Assembly: GCA_017481825.1 (NCBI GenBank) | Contig: JAFUOR010000113.1 | Span: 1 to 61,012 of the forward strand | Source: Clostridia bacterium | Lineage (GTDB): Bacteria > Bacillota > Clostridia > Christensenellales > Aristaeellaceae | Direction: 5' to 3' | DNA length: 61,012 nucleotides | Part shown: positions 9,100-17,649 of the stretch, piece by piece | How the letters are laid out: every line of letters starts with the position of its first letter | How positions within the stretch are numbered: position 1 is the stretch's first letter | Notes under the pieces: generated by a model | The model's input: only the letters and a program-made list of their open reading frames with translations | What the model was told of the DNA's origin: nothing | Databases searched by the model: none | Translations under genes and position numbers: made by a program

Positions 9100-10234
9100 C
9101 CATTTCTTCAAGAAGCTCCACAAGAATGGCGTTTTGTACGTCCATCCCGCGGCGGGTCAGCCGCCACCAGCCATCCTGGTGATCCAGCAGCCCTCGTGCT
9201 TTGAACCCATGCAGCACCTTGCCGCACAGCATTTGGAGTGCCACGCCATGCATCTGTTCAAACGCAGATTCGCAGACGCCCTCTGTCATGCGCAGGCCGA
9301 GCATCAGCGTCTCAAAGCGCGCGTCCTTTGCGCTGACGGTGGTCTGCTCCCGCTGCGCCCAGTCAGCGCGCTCTGTCATATCAATGTATGCCATGATATC
9401 CGGCGGGTTCGACGTCCGCAGCTCGTCCCGCTCCCGGGGCTGCATGGACGCAGCCGACGCCCCCAGTCCGATGTAAGGCGCTTGCCGCCAGTAGCCGATG
9501 TTGTGCTGACAGGCATATCCCGGCAGGGCGAAATTGCTGATCTCATACTGCACAAAGCCGTGGCGGGCGAGGATATCCAGCGTGTCGTCATACATGCGGC
9601 GCTCGTCGTCCTCGTCGGGAAGGCTGAGGCGGCCTGCGTCAAGATCGATCTTCAGGGGCGTGCCCTCCTCGGGGATCAGCCCGTAGCAGGAGAGGTGCTG
9701 GGGCTCCAGCGCCAGGGCTGCATACAGGGTTTCGCGCCACATGGCGGGCGTTTGTCCAGGGAGACCGAACATCAGGTCAAGGCTGAGATTGCCGATGCCT
9801 GCCCGGCGGGCCATCCGAACGGAATCCACCACCTGATCATGGGTATGGATGCGCCCCAGCGTCCGCAGCAGCTCCGGCTGGAAGGCTTGCATGCCCATGG
9901 ACAGGCGGTTTACGCCGCTGCCCGTGGCAGCGCGCAGCCAGTCCTCCGTCAGCGTGCCGGGATTGGCCTCGCTGGTGAATTCCATGCCCGGAGTGAAGCT
10001 GTACTGTGCCTGGAGCCCCTGCAGCAGCCGTTCCAGCAGCGCTGGAGGCAGCAGGGATGGCGTGCCTCCGCCGAGGAAGGCCGTGGTTAGCCACGTATCA
10101 CAGGGAAGGGATGCGGCTTCCGACAGCACCGCCTCCACGTACCTGGCCATGGTCGCCTCGCGTCCGGCATAGGATGCAAAGTCGCAATAGCGGCATTTCT
10201 GGCGGCAATAGGGGATGTGAACGTATAGTTCCAT
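9077..10234 (-). CDS. hemW: Radical SAM heme chaperone HemW
   Basis: A 385-residue HemN-like radical SAM protein. The cluster motif is CRQKCRYCDF near residue 11, without the N-terminal extension of true HemN, so HemW (heme trafficking) is more likely than coproporphyrinogen dehydrogenase. GGGTPSLLP and a C-terminal HemN region are present. An upstream in-frame start exists, but the ATG at 10234 begins the conserved MELYVHIPYC directly and is preceded by AGGTGAT. In many Firmicutes hemW follows lepA; here lepA lies nearby on the same strand, separated by two genes. Confidence 0.9.
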   Translation of the reverse strand: MELYVHIPYCRQKCRYCDFASYAGREATMARYVEAVLSEAASLPCDTWLTTAFLGGGTPSLLPPALLERLLQGLQAQYSFTPGMEFTSEANPGTLTEDWLRAATGSGVNRLSMGMQAFQPELLRTLGRIHTHDQVVDSVRMARRAGIGNLSLDLMFGLPGQTPAMWRETLYAALALEPQHLSCYGLIPEEGTPLKIDLDAGRLSLPDEDDERRMYDDTLDILARHGFVQYEISNFALPGYACQHNIGYWRQAPYIGLGASAASMQPRERDELRTSNPPDIMAYIDMTERADWAQREQTTVSAKDARFETLMLGLRMTEGVCESAFEQMHGVALQMLCGKVLHGFKARGLLDHQDGWWRLTRRGMDVQNAILVELLEEMEKDCPDD

Positions 10235-10314
10235 TCGATCACCTGCAAAATAGAGGTAGCCCAAAGCGGCTGATTCGCGTACAATGATGGCAAACACACA
10301 GGAGGAATAGGCTC

Positions 10315-10692
10315 ATGGAAGTCATCGTGCATGTTCTTGAAAGCATCGTCCAGTATGCGGCACAGCTGGGCATCGTCCTGGCGGAGCTGGCGGGCATCGC
10401 TGTGATCATCATCACGGCAGGCAAGGGATTCATCAGCTATTTTCGCAAAAATGAACATCTCCGCCTGGAACTGGCGCAGGGCATCGCTCTGGCGCTGGAG
10501 TTCAAACTGGGCGGAGAGGTCCTGCGCACGGTGATTGTGCGCGAGTGGACGGAGCTGCTGATTCTGGGTGCGATCATTGCCCTGCGCGGCGTGCTGACCA
10601 TGCTGCTCCACTGGGAGATCAAGGTGGAGGAGGAGCATGAGCAGATGCTGCATAAGGAAACGGGCGAAGCCGGAGAAAAGGCGGAGAGCTGA
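10315..10692 (+). CDS. DUF1622 family membrane protein
   Basis: A 125-residue protein matching DUF1622: a hydrophobic segment about residues 14-36 (LGIVLAELAGIAVIIITAG), a conserved amphipathic middle (RLELAQGIALALEFKLGGEVLRT), a second membrane segment about 80-97, and a charged Glu/Lys-rich tail. Function is unknown for the family. ATG follows AGGAGGAATAGG. Its stop abuts the stop of the convergent SLOG gene with no spacer and no visible terminator. Confidence 0.85.
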   Translation: MEVIVHVLESIVQYAAQLGIVLAELAGIAVIIITAGKGFISYFRKNEHLRLELAQGIALALEFKLGGEVLRTVIVREWTELLILGAIIALRGVLTMLLHWEIKVEEEHEQMLHKETGEAGEKAES

Positions 10693-11343
10693 TCAATCTG
10701 CATGAATCGCAGCAGAGGGGACGGCGCTTTTGTCATCGATGAGCACGTTGAGCACGGGGATATCCTGCTGCACTGCATATTTCACTGTGGCAAGGGTGCC
10801 GCCTCTGAAATGCTTCAAATAGCAAATGCACATTGAGCTGCTGTCCACCATGAACTGATTGCGAACCTGCATGCAGCCGTCGTAATAGGCCTTTGCCAGC
10901 ACGCGGATATCATCGCAGGCAAAGAGCAGCCGTTCATAGTGCATGCAGTCAACGCGGTGCCACCGGGCGGTCTGATCGGCGCAGGGGATGGCCAGGATCA
11001 GCCGCACATCGCTGTGGCGGCTTTTCAGATGCAGCACATGCTCCGCAGCGAGAATGTCAAAGCCCAGCGCAGCGCCGCTGATGAAATCACGGTACCCTTT
11101 GCAGTAAAGCTCCTCCAGCAGCACATCAAGGCGCGTTTCGATCAGGGGAAGATCGTCTTTGGCGATGATTCGGTGCCCCGTGAAGCATGCGGTGATGCTG
11201 CGGCGATCCGCCGTATCCTTGCGGAAAACGCCCCTGACCATCGCACGGGTGATGAAGGAGGATGGGGCGTTCAGCGGAAGGTCATGGGCGGGCCATGGCA
11301 GGGAAGGCTTCGCGCGGTGGGATGCACGTCTGTAAATGCCCAT
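10693..11343 (-). CDS. SLOG/DUF1273 (YpsA-like) family protein
   Basis: A 216-residue protein with a SLOG Rossmann-like fold of the YpsA/DUF1273 type. The core starts at SITACFTGHRII (about residue 48), with FISGAALGFDILAAEHVL in the middle and FRGGTLATVKYAV near the end. SLOG domains are thought to bind nucleotides or related ligands. The ATG at 11343 gives a 45-residue basic N-terminal extension unusual for YpsA, but its GGAGG, 7 bp upstream and just after the lepA stop, is good, whereas the internal ATG at 11241 has no ribosome site. It is 12 bp downstream of lepA and likely cotranscribed. Confidence 0.8.
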   Translation of the reverse strand: MGIYRRASHRAKPSLPWPAHDLPLNAPSSFITRAMVRGVFRKDTADRRSITACFTGHRIIAKDDLPLIETRLDVLLEELYCKGYRDFISGAALGFDILAAEHVLHLKSRHSDVRLILAIPCADQTARWHRVDCMHYERLLFACDDIRVLAKAYYDGCMQVRNQFMVDSSSMCICYLKHFRGGTLATVKYAVQQDIPVLNVLIDDKSAVPSAAIHAD

Positions 11344-11355
11344 GAGGCGCCTCCG

Positions 11356-13161
11356 TCAGTCTGCGTCCATTTTGAGCACGGCCAGGAAGGCCTCGCTGGG
11401 CACCTGCACGGTACCGAACTGGCGCATGCGCTTCTTGCCTTCCTTCTGCTTCTCCAGCAGCTTCTTCTTTCGGGTGATATCGCCGCCGTAGCACTTGGCA
11501 AGCACGTCTTTGCGCATGGCTTTGACAGTCTCTCGGGCGATGACCTTGCCGCCGATGGCTGCCTGGATCGGAATTTCGAACATCTGGCGGGGGATCACGT
11601 CCTTGAGTTTCTCGGCGATGTTGCGGCCGCGTCCATAGGCCTTGTCGCGGTGCACGATGATGGAGAAGGCGTCGCAGATATCGCCGTTGAGCAGGATGTC
11701 CAGCTTCACCAGATCGCTGACGCGGTAATCCTTCAGCTCGTAGTCGAAGGAGGCGTAGCCGCGGCTGCGGCTCTTGATTTGATCGAAGAATTCAAAGATG
11801 ATTTCATTGAGCGGCAGCTCGTAGTTGAGCTTGATGCGGCTGCCCTCATACTGCATATCCAGGAAGATGCCGCGCTTGTCCTGGCACAGATCCATGATCG
11901 CGCCGACGGCGTCCTGGGGCGTGTAGATCGTTGCATGGACGAAGGGCTCCTCCATCTGGGCGATCTCGCCGATGGGGGGCAGATTGGAGGGATTGTCGAT
12001 ATTGATCACCGTGCCGTCGGTCTTGGTGACGCGATAGATTACGCTGGGAGCGGTGGTCACCAGGTTCAAATCCCACTCGCGCTCCAGGCGGGTGGTGATG
12101 ATGTCCATGTGCAGAAGGCCCAGGAAGCCGCAGCGGAAGCCGTAGCCCAGCGCCACGGAAGTCTCAGGCTCAAAGGAGAGGGAGGCGTCGTTCATGCGCA
12201 GCTTCTCCAGCGCGTCCTTGAGGGCAGGGTAGTCCGCGCCATCGGCCGGATAGACGCCGCAGTACACCATGGGCGTCACCTGACGGTAACCGGGCAGGGG
12301 CTCGTCTGCCGGACGGGCGGCGTCAGTAATCGTATCGCCCACGCGGGTTTCGCGCACATCCTTGATGGAGGCGGCCACATAGCCGACGTCGCCGGGCTTG
12401 AGCTCGGCGCAGGGCTGATAGCCGGGGTTGAAGGTGCCGACCTCGACGATATCGAATTCGCCGCCGGTGGCCATCAGGCGCATGCGCATACCGGCCTTGA
12501 GGGTGCCCTCCTTCACGCGGACGAAACAGATCGCACCGCGGTAGTTGTCATAGAACGCATCGAAGATCAGCGCCTGCAAGGGAGCGTTCTCATCCCCCGT
12601 GGGGGTCGGGACATAGTTCACCACAGCCTCCAGCACATCCTCGATGTTGAGGCCTGTCTTGGCGGATACGCAGGGCGCATAGGAGGCGTCCAGACCGATC
12701 ACGTCTTCAATCTCCTCCCGCACGACCTCGGGCTGCGCGCTGGGCAGGTCGATCTTGTTGATCACGGGGATGATTTCCAGGTCGGCGTCCAGCGCCATGT
12801 ACACGTTGGCCAACGTCTGGGCCTCGATGCCCTGGGTGGCGTCCACCACCAGCAGAGCGCCTTCGCAGGCTGCCAGCGCACGGCTGACCTCGTAGGTGAA
12901 GTCCACGTGGCCGGGAGTGTCGATGAGGTTCAGGGTATAGGTTTCGCCGTCCTTGGCCTTGTAGCTCATGTTGACGGCCTTGCTCTTGATGGTAATGCCG
13001 CGCTCACGCTCCAGCTCCATGGAGTCAAGAATCTGCTCGGTCATTTCGCGCTTCTGGAAAACGCCGGTCAGCTCCAGGATGCGGTCGGCCAGGGTGCTCT
13101 TGCCATGGTCGATGTGCGCAATGATGCAGAAATTGCGGATCTTGGAAAGTCTGTCAGACAA
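11356..13161 (-). CDS. lepA: Elongation factor 4 (LepA)
   Basis: A ribosome-associated translational GTPase of 601 residues, the normal LepA length. The GTPase domain has AHIDHGKST (G1), DTPGHVDF (G3) and NKIDLPSA (G4), followed by domains II-V and the LepA-specific C-terminal domain ending in a Lys-rich [19 protein letters not shown] stretch. Translation starts at TTG ([11 protein letters not shown]), supported by GGAGG 8 bp upstream. A leader hairpin, GCCCTCCCGCAGGGC, precedes it. Confidence 0.96.
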   Translation of the reverse strand: MSDRLSKIRNFCIIAHIDHGKSTLADRILELTGVFQKREMTEQILDSMELERERGITIKSKAVNMSYKAKDGETYTLNLIDTPGHVDFTYEVSRALAACEGALLVVDATQGIEAQTLANVYMALDADLEIIPVINKIDLPSAQPEVVREEIEDVIGLDASYAPCVSAKTGLNIEDVLEAVVNYVPTPTGDENAPLQALIFDAFYDNYRGAICFVRVKEGTLKAGMRMRLMATGGEFDIVEVGTFNPGYQPCAELKPGDVGYVAASIKDVRETRVGDTITDAARPADEPLPGYRQVTPMVYCGVYPADGADYPALKDALEKLRMNDASLSFEPETSVALGYGFRCGFLGLLHMDIITTRLEREWDLNLVTTAPSVIYRVTKTDGTVINIDNPSNLPPIGEIAQMEEPFVHATIYTPQDAVGAIMDLCQDKRGIFLDMQYEGSRIKLNYELPLNEIIFEFFDQIKSRSRGYASFDYELKDYRVSDLVKLDILLNGDICDAFSIIVHRDKAYGRGRNIAEKLKDVIPRQMFEIPIQAAIGGKVIARETVKAMRKDVLAKCYGGDITRKKKLLEKQKEGKKRMRQFGTVQVPSEAFLAVLKMDAD

Positions 13162-13210
13162 TGTCGTAGCCTCCGTAAGCCCTGCGGGAGGGCATATAAA
13201 TTCAACTTAT

Positions 13211-13239
13211 ATCATAGCCGATTTCCGGTGAAATTGCAA
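13211..13239 (-). promoter_or_regulatory. Promoter of lepA
   Basis: TTGCAA (13239-13234), a 17-bp spacer and TATGAT (13216-13211) on the minus strand, about 50 bp upstream of the lepA TTG start. Confidence 0.55.
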
Positions 13240-13292
13240 GTGGCGGGGGACGATGGGGTGAAAAAAAGGGGGGAGCCTCTGGTAGCGCGCTT

Positions 13293-13350
13293 GCAAAGCT
13301 TTCCCCTCAGGGGAAGGTGGACGAGTGTAAGCGCGGTCGGATGAGGTTCT
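13293..13350. repeat. Palindromic intergenic repeat-like element
   Basis: The lepA-ychF intergenic region (13162-13495) holds both promoters and this GC-rich stretch with a perfect CTTTCCCCTCAGGGGAAG-like palindrome followed by a GGTGGACGAG...CGGATGAGG tail. Its form resembles dispersed palindromic elements of clostridial genomes. Only one copy is in the window, so membership in a repeat family is inference. Confidence 0.35.
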
Positions 13351-13423
13351 TCCTGCAGCGGTCTCGATCACCCAGCAAAAGGGGAGCCTTTTGCACCCCC
13401 TCCTGCGATTTTTCCTGTAACGA

Positions 13424-13452
13424 TTGCTTTTTTCCGCCATTGCGTTTATAAT
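13424..13452 (+). promoter_or_regulatory. Promoter of ychF
   Basis: TTGCTT (13424-13429), a 17-bp spacer and a perfect TATAAT (13447-13452), followed 43 bp later by the ychF ATG. Confidence 0.7.
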
Positions 13453-13495
13453 AATAGGGATTGTCCATAACAACACCGAAGGAGACTAAGAACAT

Positions 13496-14593
13496 ATGAA
13501 GCTTGGCGTCGTGGGTCTGCCGAATGTCGGCAAGAGCACCCTTTTCAATGCGATCACCAAGGCGGGCGCGCAGGCCGCCAACTACCCCTTTTGCACGATT
13601 GAGCCCAACACCGGCGTGGTGATGGTTCCCGACAGCCGTCTGGATGTGCTGGGCGAGATGTACCACCCCAAGAAGATCACCCCCACCACCATCGAATTCG
13701 TGGATATCGCAGGCCTGGTGAAGGGCGCGTCCCATGGTGAGGGCCTGGGCAACAAGTTCCTGAGCCACATCCGCGAGGTGGACGCAATTGTGCATGTCGT
13801 GCGCTGCTTTGAGGATGAGAACATCATCCATGTGGATGGCTCCATCAACCCCGCCCGCGATATCGAGACGATCAACCTCGAATTGATCTTTGCGGACATG
13901 GAGACCGTGCAGCGCCGCAAGGACAAGGCCATCAAGAACTTCCGCGGCGGCGACAAGAAGGCTGGTGCGGAGGTTGATCTGGCGGAGAAGCTCTACGCGC
14001 ATCTTGAAATGGGCAAGCCTGCCCGTACCTGCGAGATGGACGAGGAAGAGAAGGAGCTGGTGGAGAGCTGGTTCCTGCTGACCACCAAGCCCGTGATCTA
14101 CGCTGCTAACATCGCCGAGGATGACCTGGGCGCGGATCCCGCCGATATTCCCGGCCTCGATAAGGTGGACGCCATCGCCAAGAGCGAGAACGCTGAGATG
14201 CTGGTGATTTCCGCCGCCATTGAGGAGGAAATCGCTCAGATGGACGCTGAGGAGAAGGCGGAGTTCCTTGAGGGGCTCGGCATCGGCCAGAGCGGCCTTG
14301 ACCGCCTCATCACGGCCTGCTACCGTCTGCTGGGCCTGATCTCCTTCCTGACCGCTGGTGAGGACGAGTGCCGTGCCTGGACGATCAAGCAGGGCACCAA
14401 GGCCCCCCAGGCTGCCGGTAAGATCCACACCGACTTTGAGCGTGGCTTCATCCGTGCTGAGATCGTGCCCTATGATACCCTGGTGGAGCTGGGCTCCATG
14501 GCTGCTTGCAAGGAGAAGGGCCTCGTGCGCTCCGAAGGCAAGGAGTACGTCATGAAGGACGGCGATATCACGCTGTTCCGCTTCAATGTTTGA
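13496..14593 (+). CDS. ychF: Redox-regulated ATPase/GTPase YchF
   Basis: A universal Obg-related P-loop NTPase of 365 residues, standard length. It shows GLPNVGKSTLFNAI (G1), DIAGLVKGASHGEGLGN (G3) and, in place of the usual NKxD, the YchF-type NIAE in PVIYAANIAED, which gives ATP preference in studied homologues. The C-terminal TGS-like domain ends with MKDGDITLFRFNV. ATG follows GAAGGAG. The stop is directly followed by a palindromic repeat element. Confidence 0.96.
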   Translation: MKLGVVGLPNVGKSTLFNAITKAGAQAANYPFCTIEPNTGVVMVPDSRLDVLGEMYHPKKITPTTIEFVDIAGLVKGASHGEGLGNKFLSHIREVDAIVHVVRCFEDENIIHVDGSINPARDIETINLELIFADMETVQRRKDKAIKNFRGGDKKAGAEVDLAEKLYAHLEMGKPARTCEMDEEEKELVESWFLLTTKPVIYAANIAEDDLGADPADIPGLDKVDAIAKSENAEMLVISAAIEEEIAQMDAEEKAEFLEGLGIGQSGLDRLITACYRLLGLISFLTAGEDECRAWTIKQGTKAPQAAGKIHTDFERGFIRAEIVPYDTLVELGSMAACKEKGLVRSEGKEYVMKDGDITLFRFNV

Positions 14594-14634
14594 GCAGGGT
14601 TCTGCCCTGCACCCGCCAGGGACACTGTCCCTGG
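14594..14634 (+). repeat. GC-rich palindromic element, copy A, directly after the ychF stop
   Basis: GCAGGG...CTGCCCTGCACCCGC is followed by a second palindrome, CAGGGACACTGTCCCTG. The same layout (CTGCCCCTGCACCCGC plus a palindrome) occurs at 54775-54821 on the other strand, also starting at the base after a stop codon. Both can fold as tandem hairpins, without a clear U-tail here. A dispersed 3'-end element is the best reading. Confidence 0.5.
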
Positions 14635-14748
14635 ATACTGCGAAGGGTCTTCGAGCATCTCGACACCCTTTTGGCGATTGAGTTATGCGCCTTCGGTTTG
14701 GCTGAATGCGCGTGATAGTTGTAAAAACATAAGAAAGGTCGTTCGATT

Positions 14749-15756
14749 ATGAGCCGTCTTTCGTATTTTTTCAAGCGCCTTGTCCGGATGGACTGGCAGG
14801 CCATGTGGAAGACCACCGCGCTGCTCAAGGAGCGCTCCGGCAAGAGTCGTATTTGGCTTCTGTCCGATATGCTCCATTGCGCCGTGAAGTACAACGCGGG
14901 CTATGTTGATTACAAGATCGCCCAGATGTACAAGCTCGACGATGCCCAGCGCCGCACCGTCATCACCCGCGGCATCTCCAACGATATCGTCCGCCGCATG
15001 AATGACAAGGCCTACTGGCATTTCTTCGATGACAAGACCCAGTTCAACGAGCTGTTCAAGGAATGGATTCCGCGCAAGTGGCTGCTCATCAATGACAGCA
15101 CGACGGTGGAAAGCGTTGCGGATATGATGACGCTGCCCTGTCTGATCGGCAAGCCCCTGGAGGGCTCCAGCGGTCAGGGCATCCTCAAGTTCACGCCTGA
15201 GGACTGGGCGGCGGGCCCTGCAGCCTTCCTGCAGCTGCTGAAGGACAAGGAAATCGGCATTCTGGAGGAGATCGTCGTTCAGCATCCGGAGATGGCCCGC
15301 ATGTGCCCCATGTCCGTCAACACCTGCCGCATCGCGACGCTGCTGGGTGATAAGGCGGAGGGCATCGTCTATGGCTTCCTGCGCATCGGCAACGGCAAGG
15401 TCATGGATAATGTCGATTGCGGCGGCATGGCGGCCCGCATCGATCTGGAGAGCGGCAAGCTCCTCACTGTGGGTGCGGACAAGGCAGGCAATACCTACAC
15501 CCGGCATCCCATCACCGGCACGGATATCATCGGCTTTACCATCCCTTATTGGGAGGAGGCAAAGGCCATGTGCCTGGAGGCGGCCAGGAAGGTGCCTCAG
15601 ATGCGCTTTGTGGCCTGGGACGTGGCCATCACGGCGGACGGCCCCACCTTCATCGAGGGCAATTCGTTCCCCAGCCATGCGGTGCCGCAGTTTGCCGCCC
15701 ACTATCCGGATGGCATCGGCATCCTGCCGGAGTTCAGAAAATTTATTGACTGTTGA
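14749..15756 (+). CDS. Sugar-transfer-associated ATP-grasp domain protein
   Basis: A 335-residue protein resembling the ATP-grasp family linked to sugar transfer and capsule loci. Visible signs are CLIGKPLEGSSGQGI near residue 134 (ATP-binding loop), an ILEEIVVQHPEM segment, a Gly-rich NVDCGGMAARIDLESGKL and the C-terminal WDVAITADGPTFIEGNSFP, where E and N would bind metal. ATG is preceded by AAGAAAGG. No polysaccharide genes are adjacent, so the substrate is unknown. Confidence 0.8.
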   Translation: MSRLSYFFKRLVRMDWQAMWKTTALLKERSGKSRIWLLSDMLHCAVKYNAGYVDYKIAQMYKLDDAQRRTVITRGISNDIVRRMNDKAYWHFFDDKTQFNELFKEWIPRKWLLINDSTTVESVADMMTLPCLIGKPLEGSSGQGILKFTPEDWAAGPAAFLQLLKDKEIGILEEIVVQHPEMARMCPMSVNTCRIATLLGDKAEGIVYGFLRIGNGKVMDNVDCGGMAARIDLESGKLLTVGADKAGNTYTRHPITGTDIIGFTIPYWEEAKAMCLEAARKVPQMRFVAWDVAITADGPTFIEGNSFPSHAVPQFAAHYPDGIGILPEFRKFIDC

Positions 15757-15801
15757 CACAAGGGGTGACCATCTCCTCGCTTTACTTGATGGAGGGACAA
15801 A

Positions 15802-16356
15802 ATGGAACCGATCACCGCCTACCACGTTGTGACTGACCGCCCCATGACTGTCGGTCAGCACATCATCTTTGACGAAAACCACCACAGCGGCGTGTACAGC
15901 CGAGTCATGGCCCTGGCGGATACAGCCGCGGATGTGTACGCCCATCCCGACAACTACCCGCTGCCCCTGGAGCACCACCTGGACGTGGCGCTGCGGGAGC
16001 TCGCCATGGAGGAAGTCCGCCGGGAGAAGTATCCGCAGTATCCGTCCCGCATGGCCTGCCTGTACGTCAGCCGTGAGCTGGAGGAATCCCGCCGCTGGGG
16101 CGAATTCTTCGCGCGGATCGGCCGCCCGACCTACGCCATTGTGGAATTGAAGATCACCGGGCGGATATTTGTGGGCAACGCCTGCAACTGTTTCGACGGC
16201 ACACCGGATAAAAAGGCGAACCTCGAAAAGGCGGAGGGCTACTGGCAGAACCGGCCCAACGAGGAGGATGGCTGTATCTGGGAGATGCTCGCAGACGGCG
16301 ACATCGAGGTCGTCCGCATCGTCGAGGAGATTAACGCCAATGTGCCAAGCGCGTAA
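15802..16356 (+). CDS. DUF2441 domain protein
   Basis: A 184-residue protein that resembles DUF2441: it opens ITAYHVVTDRPMTVGQHIIFD, continues with LELREL-type helices, and has RPTYAIVELKITGRIFVGNA and a late GCIWEMLADGDIEVV. The N-terminal YHVV followed by a Gly turn recalls NAD-binding ART-fold proteins, but I cannot confirm that. ATG follows GGAGGG. It is followed 50 bp later by a DUF4375 gene, possibly as an operon. Confidence 0.7.
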   Translation: MEPITAYHVVTDRPMTVGQHIIFDENHHSGVYSRVMALADTAADVYAHPDNYPLPLEHHLDVALRELAMEEVRREKYPQYPSRMACLYVSRELEESRRWGEFFARIGRPTYAIVELKITGRIFVGNACNCFDGTPDKKANLEKAEGYWQNRPNEEDGCIWEMLADGDIEVVRIVEEINANVPSA

Positions 16357-16406
16357 AAGAGCAGCATCTCTTTGATGGCGGATACTGATTCCAGGAGGGC
16401 GCAGCA

Positions 16407-16868
16407 ATGACATTAACTGAAATTTGGGAAATCTCAGATGTCAATGGTCTTATCATCGCTTTGAGCGACTATGTGGCGGAAAAGTGTGCATATGGCGATG
16501 CGATGGAGGCGTTGAGTGCGCCTGAACGTGTTTTTTACATCACGCAATCCCTGGAGATGGAAGTGAATAACGGCGGCTTCTCGCAGTTTTTTTACAACGC
16601 CAGCGGTGATTTCTGCGGCGAGCTGATTTCTGCCCTGACGGAGATCGGTGCACTGAAGACCGCCGAAATCAGCCGGAGGGCTTTGGCGGCTTTTGGCAAA
16701 GAACTGCCGACAGATCGGGATGAACGATGCGAAATGCTGGATGAGCTGGAAAGCGATGAAATCGACGCCATCCTTGAGGAATGCGATAATGCATTTTATG
16801 ACTATGAGGACGATTTGGAAGCACTCAACCATGCCTATGTTTTGAAGAATAAGGCGTCCTTTGCCTAA
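16407..16868 (+). CDS. DUF4375 (DMP19-like) protein
   Basis: A 153-residue acidic protein with the family hallmark EVNNGGFSQFFYNASGDFC around residues 51-69. DMP19 of Neisseria is a DNA mimic that blocks a repressor, and relatives are often found among candidate immunity proteins. The sequence here is rich in Glu/Asp, mainly in its C-terminal third. ATG follows GGAGGGCGCAGCA. A terminator ends the transcript 14 bases after the stop. Confidence 0.8.
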   Translation: MTLTEIWEISDVNGLIIALSDYVAEKCAYGDAMEALSAPERVFYITQSLEMEVNNGGFSQFFYNASGDFCGELISALTEIGALKTAEISRRALAAFGKELPTDRDERCEMLDELESDEIDAILEECDNAFYDYEDDLEALNHAYVLKNKASFA

Positions 16869-16881
16869 GCCTGATAACCTG

Positions 16882-16916
16882 AAAGCAGCATCCGCGATCA
16901 AACGGATGCTGCTTTT
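16882..16916. terminator. Bidirectional terminator
   Basis: AAAGCAGCATCCG pairs perfectly with CGGATGCTGCTTT, with T-runs on both strands. It serves the DUF4375 gene (plus) and the convergent amidotransferase (minus, stop at 16924). Confidence 0.85.
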
Positions 16917-16923
16917 GCATTAT

Positions 16924-17631
16924 CTATTTGGCGGCGTTCACAAAGGCCTCAAACAGCCGCAGCTGCTCGGGCATGGTGGGGAAGAGTATCTCCGGATGCC
17001 ACTGCACGCCCAGGAAGAAGGGATGCCCTGTCAACTCCGCTGCCTCCACAATGCCGTCAGAGGCCGTTGCGGTGACCGCAAAGCCTTCGCCCATCCGGTG
17101 GAGGGCCTGATGGTGGAGGGAATTTACCATCACCTGCGTGCTGCCGAGAATCCGGTGCATCGCCGTGTTTTTGACAATGCTCACGGGATGGGAGGGATAC
17201 TTGCCGGGCTGTTTCTGACGGTGGGCGATGGTCTGCCCGGGCAGGGCGCTTTGCAGATCCTGATGCAGCGTGCCGCCCAGGGCTACGTTCATCACCTGGA
17301 AGCCGCGGCAGATGCCAAGCACGGGCTTCTCAGGGTGGGTTAGGACTGCCTTGCAGAGCTTGAGCTCAAATTCATCCCGCAGGGGATGGATGGGGCCGTT
17401 TTCCCATCGCTGCGGCTGACCAAAGCGCATGGGATCGATATCTGCGCCGCCGGAGAGCAAAATGCCGTCGCACATGAGCACGTACTCGTCAATCAGACGG
17501 TCATCGCCGGTTACCGGCAGGATCACGGGCAGCCCGCCGGCAGCGGCAACGGCCTCCGTGTTGGTGCGCCGGATCTGAATGGAAGCCTCGTCATCGATAA
17601 GGTTGGGGGTAATGCCAATCACTGGCTGCAT
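16924..17631 (-). CDS. Class I glutamine amidotransferase, gamma-glutamyl-GABA hydrolase type (peptidase C26)
   Basis: A 235-residue protein of the PuuD-like family, which hydrolyses gamma-glutamyl amide bonds. The nucleophile is C108 in LGICRGFQVMN; the His/Glu pair is in GVQWHPE near the C-terminus; LLSGGADIDP near residue 58 is also characteristic. Its start lies 18 bp downstream of the stop of the beta-CASP MBL gene, so the two are probably cotranscribed. No putrescine pathway genes are nearby, so the true substrate is open. Confidence 0.88.
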   Translation of the reverse strand: MQPVIGITPNLIDDEASIQIRRTNTEAVAAAGGLPVILPVTGDDRLIDEYVLMCDGILLSGGADIDPMRFGQPQRWENGPIHPLRDEFELKLCKAVLTHPEKPVLGICRGFQVMNVALGGTLHQDLQSALPGQTIAHRQKQPGKYPSHPVSIVKNTAMHRILGSTQVMVNSLHHQALHRMGEGFAVTATASDGIVEAAELTGHPFFLGVQWHPEILFPTMPEQLRLFEAFVNAAK

Positions 17632-17649
17632 GGTATGCCTCCTGATCCT

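Noticed and set aside
13293-13350. Terminator of ychF or lepA in the intergenic region
   Set aside because: It lies upstream of both divergent genes, so it cannot be a 3' terminator for either; kept as repeat-like.
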